Shown here: positions 1 through 6,056 of the stretch, one piece after another
Layout of the letters: each line of letters opens with the position of its first letter
Position numbering within the stretch: the stretch's first letter is position 1
Source of the DNA: an uncultured Lachnospiraceae bacterium
GTDB lineage: Bacteria > Bacillota > Clostridia > Lachnospirales > Lachnospiraceae
Length of the DNA stretch: 18,411 nucleotides
Reading direction: 5' to 3'
Assembly: GCA_902463835.1 (NCBI GenBank)
Contig: CABQGZ010000013.1
Span: 1 to 18,411, forward strand
The notes under the pieces: model-generated
Seen by the model: only the letters and a program-made list of their open reading frames with translations
The model's database searches: none
What the model was told of the DNA's origin: nothing
Position numbers and translations under genes: made by a program

Positions 1-614
1 TATTGGCGGGTATGATCGGCCCCTATTCTCTGGCTGGACGTCTGCTGGATATGACAGAGATCATGATTCTGTGCTATGAGGAACCGGAGCTGGTGGAGAC
101 CGTGCTGGAGAAGGCGACAGAATTCCTGATCGAATATGCGAAGGCCTTCAAGGCGGCCGGCGCAAATGGTATCTGCATGGCGGAGCCAGCGGCAGGTCTG
201 CTCTCACCGGGGCTGATCGAAGAATTCTCCACACCGTATGTAAAGAGAATCCGTGAGGCAGTGGAGGACGACAGTTTCATGCTCCTGTACCATAACTGCG
301 GAAATGTGGTGCCGCTGCTTGACAATATTAAAGAGATCGGCGCAGGCGGATACAGCTTCGGCAATGCCATCGATATCGAGGATGCATTAAAAGAAATACC
401 GGCGGACAGCATCGTGATCGGCAACATTGACCCGGCAGGCGTTATTCGCAACGGCACTCCCGAGTTGGTAAGATCGGAGACCCTGGCGTTGATGGAACGC
501 TGCTGCAAATATCCCAACTTTGTCATTGCAAGCGGATGCGATATCCCGCCCATTACGCCCCTGGAGAATATTCAGGCGTTCTTCGATGCGGTAGAGGAAT
601 ATTACCAGAGATAA
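1..614 (+). CDS. URO-D-family corrinoid methyltransferase, 3' part (5' end outside window)
   Basis: The frame is open from the first bases, so the gene starts upstream; about 203 residues are visible, and family members run near 330-380, so roughly the first 40% is missing. The visible part has the hallmarks of the MtaA/MtbA/CmuA branch of the uroporphyrinogen decarboxylase fold: a His-x-Cys (H97, C99 in YHNCGN) and a later Cys (C179 in SGCDIPP followed by TPLENI), matching the H-x-C...C zinc site that activates the thiol or methyl acceptor in these enzymes. True heme-pathway HemE lacks this zinc triad. It probably moves a methyl group to or from the corrinoid protein encoded next, for example in O-demethylation or a related methyl-group pathway. 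The methyl donor cannot be told from this fragment. A 107-bp A-rich gap separates it from the next gene, with no clear terminator, so co-transcription is possible. Confidence 0.85.
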   Translation, partial: LAGMIGPYSLAGRLLDMTEIMILCYEEPELVETVLEKATEFLIEYAKAFKAAGANGICMAEPAAGLLSPGLIEEFSTPYVKRIREAVEDDSFMLLYHNCGNVVPLLDNIKEIGAGGYSFGNAIDIEDALKEIPADSIVIGNIDPAGVIRNGTPELVRSETLALMERCCKYPNFVIASGCDIPPITPLENIQAFFDAVEEYYQR

Positions 615-721
615 AAAAGAACAAAAAATATTATAAGAATCCAAAAAAATTACATAAAAGGAAGAGAAAAATCTTCTATAATACAAACAGATAATAAAAA
701 AGAAAGCAGGAGGAATATATC
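615..721 (+). promoter_or_regulatory. A-rich intergenic region with possible -10 box and strong RBS
   Basis: This gap is very A-rich compared with the flanking genes. It holds a perfect TATAAT at 677-682, but the bases 17 nt upstream do not resemble TTGACA, so a promoter here is only possible. A strong AGGAGG at 708-713 sits 8 nt before the ATG at 722 and fixes the start of the corrinoid protein. No hairpin with a T-run is seen after the methyltransferase stop. Confidence 0.35.
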
Positions 722-1362
722 ATGGCACTGATTCAGGAAATTTCAGAATTTCTTCAGAAAGGAAGAGCAAAAAATGTAAAGGCCCTTGTGCAGCAGGCGT
801 TGGACGAGAACTTAGACCCAAAGGAGATCTTAAATGACGGTCTTTTGGGCGGAATGATGATCATTGGCGCAAAATTCAAAAACAACGAAGTGTTTGTACC
901 GGAGGTTCTCGTAGCTGCGCGGGCAATGAATGCGGGACTGACCATATTGGAGCCCAAGCTGGTGGAAGTGGGCAATGAGCCGGTAGGAAAGGCCGTGATC
1001 GGCACCGTACAGGGCGACCTTCATGACATCGGAAAGAATCTGGTTGTGATGATGTTAAAGGGCGCAGGCTTTGAGATCCATGATCTTGGCGTAGATGTAG
1101 CGCCGGAGGTATTTATCGACAAGGCGGAAGAGTTGATGTCATCTGTATGTCAGCGCTTCTTACAACGACCATGCCCAAGATGCAGGATTGTATCGATCAG
1201 CTGAAGGAGAGAAGCCTGCGTGACAAATATATCGTTATGGTCGGCGGAGCTCCTGTGAATGATGTCTTTGCAGACCAGATCGGCGCGGACTACTACACAC
1301 CGGATGCGGCATCCGCAGCGGAAGTGGCGAAGAAAGCTGTATTGGATAGAAAAGCCAGCTAA
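722..1362 (+). pseudogene. Corrinoid (B12-binding) protein, MtaC/MtbC type, frameshifted
   Basis: The first frame (722 to about 1135) encodes the helical cap domain (about residues 1-85, with the conserved VPEVLVAARAM stretch) and the start of the Rossmann-like B12 domain, with the cobalt-ligand motif DxHxxG as GDLHDIGKN (H101). After L138 the frame goes wrong and stops at 1204. The rest of the B12 domain (VICMSALLTTTM, then VMVGGAPVN) continues in another frame from about 1135 to 1362. In intact homologues the spacing from DLGVD to MSALL is about 19 residues; restoring 7 nt near 1135 gives exactly that, so a 7-nt deletion fits better than a 1-nt slip. Such proteins carry the methyl group between a methyltransferase and an acceptor. 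As written, the product would lack the base-binding half of the domain. A real lesion and an assembly error cannot be told apart here. Confidence 0.85.
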
Positions 1363-1397
1363 CAGCAGCGTGGCAAAAGGAAACTGGTGGTGGGATC

Positions 1398-3557
1398 ATG
1401 AAAATAACAGAGTTCCATATTCAAATATCAAAAGAGAATGTCTGCCGTCTGATCGATGCAGAAAAGAGCAGCGATCTGTATGAAGAGATCATAGCGGAAT
1501 TGGAAGAGATGCTTCCCATTGCATATGAGAAGATAAAGCCGGTCTCACTGTTGGAATTCGGAGACTTTGAAGAATATGCCGGGTATGTGGAAGAGACGGG
1601 AATCAAAGAGGCGCTCTATGGGATCAATTCCATTGGCGGTGAAATGAGTGCATGGTCCACCAGGCTGTTTGCGGAAGGAAATTATCTGGGAGGGATGCTG
1701 GCGGATGCGATTGCGGACGACTATCTCTTCCAGATGGATCAGGCGATACAAGGTACTGTGATACAGATGTGTCGTGAGAGAGGCAGAGGAATTGTCCGAA
1801 GACTGGAAGCACCCCAGGACATTCCCATGCGCATTCAGAAGACGGCGTATGACGTGACGGATGCAAAGCGGCAGATGGGAATCGCCATCAAGGAAAGCTA
1901 TATGTACGATCCGGTGAAAACCGTTTGTCAGGTCTATATGCTGGATGAAGACACAACAAGATTTCACGCGGAGCATGACTGCAGTAAATGTAAGAATGAT
2001 CAATGCAAAATGAGAAATATCCCATTTGTGACCATTACCGTGAAAACGGAAGAATCCACTCGCGAGATCAGGGGTAGAAAAGCAAGTACTTTATTGGAGT
2101 CGCTGCGGGCGGAGAACCTGTTTATCACAGCCGTGTGCGCAGGAAGAGGTACCTGCGGGAAATGCCGCATCCAGGTTCTGGAGGGAGATGTGCCCCCTTC
2201 CAAAGAGGATCAGAAGTTCTTTTCACAGCAGGAGATTGAGGCGGGATACCGTTTGGCATGCAGAGCCTTTCCCCAGAGCGATTGTACCATTGTGGTGGAA
2301 GCAGGGGAAAAGGACGATTTCTTTGTGTTGGCGGAAGGAAAGGATGAGGAAGTCTCCGCTGTGGATAACAGCACGGCCTATGGAATCGCGGTGGATATCG
2401 GAACCACCACGGTTGCTATGCAGCTGGTGGAGCTTGGAACTGGTAAGATCGCGGATGTCTATACGACGATCAATCGGCAGAGAGCTTATGGCGCCGATGT
2501 GATCAGCCGTATCGAAGCCTCCAATAAGGGGGAAAAAGAGACGCTGCAAAAATGTATCCAGGAGATTCTGATGGAAGGAATCGGGCGGCTGACAAAGGAA
2601 GGTCAGGCGCAAGTGAAGCGCATGGTCATTGGTGGGAATACCACCATGATTCATCTGCTGATGGGCTATTCCTGTGAGACGCTTGGCGTTTATCCTTTTA
2701 CGCCGGTGAATATTGAAACGATCCATACCACAGGCAGGGGATTGCTTGGGATGACGGATCAGGATTTTGAGATTGTGATCTATCCGGGAATCTCCACCTA
2801 CGTGGGCGGAGATATCACCGCCGGTCTCTATGCGCTGGATTTTCAGAAGAGGGAGAAGCTTGCCGTGCTGGTGGATCTTGGAACAAACGGTGAGATGGCC
2901 ATTGGCAATAAGGATCGGATTATGGTGACCTCCACAGCAGCCGGGCCTGCCTTTGAAGGCGGGAACATCGTCTGCGGCACGGGAAGCATTCCTGGAGCCA
3001 TCTGTAAGGTGGAGATAGAGGACGGTCAGACAAAAGTGGAGACCATAGGCGGGGCAAGCCCCAGAGGAATCTGTGGAACCGGAGTCATCGATATCGTCTA
3101 TGAGCTGCTCAAGGAGGAGCTTGTGGACGAGACAGGCTTGATGGAAGAACCGTACTTTGAAGAGGGAATCCCCCTGTCGGAGGAGGGAGAGATCTGCTTC
3201 TACCAGAAGGACGTCCGTGAGATACAGCTTGCCAAGTCTGCTGTGAGGGCCGGACTTGAGACCTTGATCGCCAGGTATGGAGCGACCTATGATGAGATTG
3301 AGGCGATCTATGTGGCCGGAGGATTCGGATACAAGATGGATATACACAAGGCCGTTGGAATCGGACTGCTTCCGGCAGATTGTGAAGAGAAGATTCTGGC
3401 GGTTGGGAACAGCTGCCTGAGGGGCGCTGTGAAATATCTTCTGGAGGAAACATCCGGGGAAGATACGAAGAAGTTGACTGCTATATCAGAGGAGATCAAC
3501 TTATCCAACGACAAGAAGTTCCAGGAATTTTATATGGAATATATGTATTTTGAATGA
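1398..3557 (+). CDS. RACo-type corrinoid activation protein (activation-like domain + 2Fe-2S + ASKHA ATPase)
   Basis: This 719-residue protein probably uses ATP and a low-potential electron to return Co(II) corrinoid proteins to active Co(I), as RACo does in acetogens. Three parts are visible. Residues 1-207 resemble the B12-dependent methionine synthase activation-like proteins found beside corrinoid methyltransferases and end in a Cys motif (C195, C198, C203). Residues about 211-305 form a plant-type 2Fe-2S ferredoxin domain with C247, C253, C256 and C288. Residues about 328-695 form the ASKHA ATPase/DUF4445 region, with phosphate-binding DIGTTTV (333-339), a second VDLGTNGE and a late GG-rich motif (YVAGGFGYK). 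In many genomes the first part is a separate gene, so this is a fusion. The start at 1398 follows a weak G-rich RBS (GGTGGTGGG) after a 35-bp gap from the corrinoid gene, which suggests one operon. Confidence 0.88.
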   Translation: MKITEFHIQISKENVCRLIDAEKSSDLYEEIIAELEEMLPIAYEKIKPVSLLEFGDFEEYAGYVEETGIKEALYGINSIGGEMSAWSTRLFAEGNYLGGMLADAIADDYLFQMDQAIQGTVIQMCRERGRGIVRRLEAPQDIPMRIQKTAYDVTDAKRQMGIAIKESYMYDPVKTVCQVYMLDEDTTRFHAEHDCSKCKNDQCKMRNIPFVTITVKTEESTREIRGRKASTLLESLRAENLFITAVCAGRGTCGKCRIQVLEGDVPPSKEDQKFFSQQEIEAGYRLACRAFPQSDCTIVVEAGEKDDFFVLAEGKDEEVSAVDNSTAYGIAVDIGTTTVAMQLVELGTGKIADVYTTINRQRAYGADVISRIEASNKGEKETLQKCIQEILMEGIGRLTKEGQAQVKRMVIGGNTTMIHLLMGYSCETLGVYPFTPVNIETIHTTGRGLLGMTDQDFEIVIYPGISTYVGGDITAGLYALDFQKREKLAVLVDLGTNGEMAIGNKDRIMVTSTAAGPAFEGGNIVCGTGSIPGAICKVEIEDGQTKVETIGGASPRGICGTGVIDIVYELLKEELVDETGLMEEPYFEEGIPLSEEGEICFYQKDVREIQLAKSAVRAGLETLIARYGATYDEIEAIYVAGGFGYKMDIHKAVGIGLLPADCEEKILAVGNSCLRGAVKYLLEETSGEDTKKLTAISEEINLSNDKKFQEFYMEYMYFE

Positions 3558-3653
3558 GCACGCAAGTACGATTTTGCGAATGGCGCGTGCTGAACTGTTA
3601 CATATTCAGAACAGGAGAGGAGCTGACGCTAGTGCGCCAGCTCCTTTCCTGTT
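3557..3653. terminator. Inverted repeats between convergent genes, possible bidirectional terminator
   Basis: Two hairpins fill the junction. A short one uses AGCACGC (3557-3563) and GCGTGCT (3585-3591) at the RACo stop. A long one pairs 3610-3625 with 3638-3653: 16 bp with one G-T pair and a 12-nt loop holding the stop codon of the minus-strand gene (3629-3631). Neither has a T-run after it on either strand, so neither is a classical intrinsic terminator. Blocking read-through between the convergent genes or protecting mRNA 3' ends is a reasonable guess. Confidence 0.45.
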
Positions 3654-5626
3654 GCGGTTATGGTGATCTGCTCCGATAGGAACATCATGCTCTCCTCCAC
3701 AGGCGCCTCAGCCCGTTTAACGGACAGGCTGGTGGAGAAGGGCGGATTCCCGCCCCGGAGCTTTAAGGCATTGCAAGCCAGTCGTTCTGCTTCCTTCTGG
3801 GCGAATGCCAGGGCATCCTCGTACTCGGTGAACGCCTGTGAAGACTCCGGAGTGGTCACATGGAATTGATCGGAATCATGGGCTCCCGGTGTGATCTCGC
3901 ATGTGGCGGAGGCGGCAATGCTTCCAACAATAGCCCCTACCGCATTGGCAACTGCGGCGTGTTTCGGAATGATGGCGGTGGTGCCAAGCATGTCAGCTAC
4001 AGGTTTCAGGAAGATGTGAATGGGTGCGCCGATGCCGATAAGAGCGGCCGAGGTACAAAACTGTGGGGTAAAGAAATCTTCTTTTCCGGCTTTGGCTGCG
4101 TCATAGCCTTTTTCAATCAGCGCAAGCATCTGGGGGGCAGGCTCTTCCTTGTCAAAAAGTCCATACTCCGTGTGAAGGAGAATCCGAACCAGACTGCAGT
4201 AAAGACGTTTTTCCACCAGATCGTACACGTTCTGGCAGAGATCCTCCACGGAACGCTTCGTGTAGAGACCGACGAAATCAGCGGCCAATAGGGAGGCTTC
4301 CCGGTCATATTCGGAGAAATCCCCGCGGATATGCATGATATCTGTGGGCGTTAGCCCGGAACGCAGGAGAATCCCATCCTTCTCCAGACGTGCGGTCTTC
4401 AAACCGTAAAGATCGGTTCCGACTTTTGCAGCAAGATTTTCCATGCGCAAGGGTCCTTCCTTCAATGCTTCAAAGATACGGTGTTCCATGTCCGTGTAGG
4501 TTTCCGGGTGTGCCATATCCTTGGCGAGCAGGAAGAATTCATGTATCGGTTCCGGATGTCCGGCATGGTAGCGCTTCAATTCCTGCAGCTGAGGCAGAAC
4601 CGAAGGATAGCGGGCAGCCAGACAGCAGAGGGGGAGAATGCGGTAAGTATCCAGATAGAGCTTCGTTGCTTTGAAATGGATGGCGGTGTCTCCGCCCAGG
4701 GCGAAGGTGTCCACATAGAGACCCTTGACGAAGGTTTTCCAGTTCTCGATCTGGATGCCTCCGTCCACGTATCTGGGAATGTTGTCCTTTATGATGGAGA
4801 TATCCGTTGTGGTTCCGCCCATGTCGACCACGATCGCGTGGGGGGCGTCTGCCAGATGTTTGGCTCCCATCACGCTGGCGGCAGGACCGCACAGGAGCGT
4901 TTCCACCGGATGGAGATGGGTGTATGCGCCGGACATGAGATTGCCGTCGCTGCGCATGATCAGGATGGGAAGCTCCAACTGATACTCATCCAGAACCTTC
5001 TGAATGGCCGCCAGGAATTCCTGGATCACCGGAATCAGTCTGGCATTTAAAAGGGCTCCGGCCCCCCGACGCAGGGTATCGCGATCCGGAAAGAGGGTGT
5101 GGCCAAGAATGACCGGCGCTTTTGTGATCTCCCGGAGCAGGTCGGCAGCTTTCTTTTCATAGGAGCCGTGGTGCTCTCTGGCGAAGAGCTGAACGATGCT
5201 GATGCAGTCGCAGCCTTTCGCGAAGGTCTTCATATCCAGGCAGAATCGATCCCAGTCAGGCTCCTCACTTTTCTCAGGAGAGGGCGTGATCTTACATTCC
5301 AATAGGTAGATATCCTCCAGGGAATCGTAGCCGTAGCCTGCGTATGTCCGCTCCATGGTGCCGCGGTCAAAACCAATGAGAATCAGTTTCCCGTTGCCTC
5401 CGCGGTTCTCCACACAGGCGTTCGTCGCCAGTGTGGTGGAGAGGGACAGGGTCTGGCAGGATTTTAAGAGATCAGAGGGCAGCTTTGCAAAGACCTTTTG
5501 AATGTCAATCTTCAAATCTTTTTTCGTGGTGGGAGATTTTGCCGAAGCAAGTATCTTATTTTCTGATAAATCATATATAACGGCGTCGGTGTACGTACCG
5601 CCGGTGTCGATTCCAAGTCCGATCAT
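3629..5626 (-). CDS. Hydantoinase/oxoprolinase-family protein (HyuA-like, ASKHA fold)
   Basis: The 665-residue product begins MIGLGIDTGGTYTDAV, the first phosphate-binding loop of HyuA-type proteins, and has the second loop VDMGGTTTDI near residue 280, preceded by the conserved GPAASVMGA. The family's usual length is about 550-700. The frame stays open up to 5809, but the start chosen is the ATG at 5626-5624: it begins right at the conserved domain, has GAAAGGA about 8 nt upstream, and lies downstream of a good promoter (5661-5669). Characterised relatives hydrolyse hydantoins or 5-oxoproline with ATP, usually with a HyuB partner; none is visible here. Homologues without HyuB occur beside corrinoid methyltransferase genes, so a role in that metabolism is plausible but unproven. 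It converges on the RACo-type gene and is divergent from the riboswitch operon. Confidence 0.8.
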   Translation of the reverse strand: MIGLGIDTGGTYTDAVIYDLSENKILASAKSPTTKKDLKIDIQKVFAKLPSDLLKSCQTLSLSTTLATNACVENRGGNGKLILIGFDRGTMERTYAGYGYDSLEDIYLLECKITPSPEKSEEPDWDRFCLDMKTFAKGCDCISIVQLFAREHHGSYEKKAADLLREITKAPVILGHTLFPDRDTLRRGAGALLNARLIPVIQEFLAAIQKVLDEYQLELPILIMRSDGNLMSGAYTHLHPVETLLCGPAASVMGAKHLADAPHAIVVDMGGTTTDISIIKDNIPRYVDGGIQIENWKTFVKGLYVDTFALGGDTAIHFKATKLYLDTYRILPLCCLAARYPSVLPQLQELKRYHAGHPEPIHEFFLLAKDMAHPETYTDMEHRIFEALKEGPLRMENLAAKVGTDLYGLKTARLEKDGILLRSGLTPTDIMHIRGDFSEYDREASLLAADFVGLYTKRSVEDLCQNVYDLVEKRLYCSLVRILLHTEYGLFDKEEPAPQMLALIEKGYDAAKAGKEDFFTPQFCTSAALIGIGAPIHIFLKPVADMLGTTAIIPKHAAVANAVGAIVGSIAASATCEITPGAHDSDQFHVTTPESSQAFTEYEDALAFAQKEAERLACNALKLRGGNPPFSTSLSVKRAEAPVEESMMFLSEQITITATGKELAH

Positions 5627-5660
5627 AATGGCAATCCTTTCTGTTACAGATGTTTTTTTC

Positions 5661-5669
5661 AGTATAGCA
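5661..5669 (-). promoter_or_regulatory. Extended -10 promoter for the hydantoinase-family gene
   Basis: Read on the minus strand the sequence is TGC-TATACT, an extended -10 (TGnTATAAT-like). A -35 box is poor (CAAAAC at 17 nt), as is common with extended -10 promoters. Transcription would start near 5654, leaving a leader of about 28 nt with the RBS. No riboswitch lies in this leader, so unlike the divergent operon this gene shows no sign of B12 control. Confidence 0.5.
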
Positions 5670-5738
5670 GAGACAACGGTAAAGTTTTGTAATTTTTTTA
5701 GAAAAACCAAAATTTTTTTGTGAGATCGAGTATTGCTA

Positions 5739-5767
5739 TTGACTTGTAGAGGAGGAAGAGATACACT
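5739..5767 (+). promoter_or_regulatory. Sigma-A-type promoter of the cobalamin-uptake operon
   Basis: TTGACT (5739-5744) and TACACT (5762-5767) are separated by exactly 17 nt, a near-consensus housekeeping promoter. The predicted start, about 5774, lies just ahead of the riboswitch's first helix at 5781, so the whole aptamer would be in the leader. Confidence 0.75.
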
Positions 5768-5780
5768 GCATTCAGATAGA

Positions 5781-5938
5781 ATATACAGCTTAAGTGTCAG
5801 GAGCCGCAATGGCTCCCTGATGCAGGAAGTCGGGTGAGAATCCCGCGCAGGACCGCTACCGTATGACGGGCGATACGCACGTTTAAGTCGGATACGGCTG
5901 TATATTTTTGTACGATACCTTCGGACTCAAGGTGTACA
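5781..5938 (+). ncRNA. Cobalamin riboswitch
   Basis: The closing helix is perfect: 5781-5789 (ATATACAGC) pairs with 5897-5905 (GCTGTATAT). Inside are a hairpin TCAGGAGCC/GGCTCCCTGA (5797-5820, one bulge), the core GGAA followed by GGGTGAGAATCCC (5832-5844), a GCAGGACCGCTACCGTA stretch (5847-5863) resembling the conserved GCxGxCCCGCxACTGTA of RF00174, and a CGTAT/ATACG hairpin (5860-5877). The segment AAGTCGGATACGGCTG (5885-5900) occupies the B12-box position, though it is a divergent version of it. A hairpin at 5909-5938 (TGTAC/GTACA and ACCTT/AAGGT) sits where P13 is expected; its CTCA (5926-5929) could pair with TGAG (5835-5838) of L5, the kissing contact used for regulation. It should sense adenosyl- or methylcobalamin and repress the operon through the terminator downstream. 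Confidence 0.88.
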
Positions 5939-5955
5939 GTGATGCGCAATATGTG

Positions 5956-5988
5956 AATCATGTCCAGAGAGCCGGGCATGATTTTTTT
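5956..5988 (+). terminator. Riboswitch-controlled intrinsic terminator (attenuator)
   Basis: A 10-bp stem pairs 5956-5965 (AATCATGTCC) with 5974-5983 (GGGCATGATT), including one G-T pair, around an 8-nt loop, and runs into T residues to 5988. It lies between the aptamer and the first gene at 6057, so it is the expression platform: with cobalamin bound, transcription would stop here. The self-complementary hexamer TGCGCA occurs on both sides (5943-5948 and 5990-5995) and could extend the stem or take part in an alternative fold. Confidence 0.85.
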
Positions 5989-6056
5989 ATGCGCAGCTCC
6001 CTCGAAGCTTAGAAGGATCGGTACGATCTAAAATAAGAAAAGGAGAGTTAAGTAAA

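Noticed and set aside
1..614. Heme-pathway uroporphyrinogen decarboxylase (HemE)
   Set aside because: The HxC...C zinc motif and the corrinoid neighbours point to the methyltransferase branch of the same fold.
1147..1362. Separate small gene beginning at ATG 1147
   Set aside because: It is the C-terminal half of the B12-binding domain, has no ribosome site and continues the upstream homology, so it is the second half of a frameshifted gene.
2223..3347. 374-codon open frame on the minus strand
   Set aside because: It lies wholly inside the RACo-type gene, whose domains are unmistakable, and the antisense product shows no recognisable motif.
5627..5809. Upstream extension of the hydantoinase-family gene, open for 61 more codons
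   Set aside because: The extension overlaps the promoter, the riboswitch leader and the gene's own extended -10 box, and the conserved domain begins at the ATG at 5626 with a ribosome site before it.
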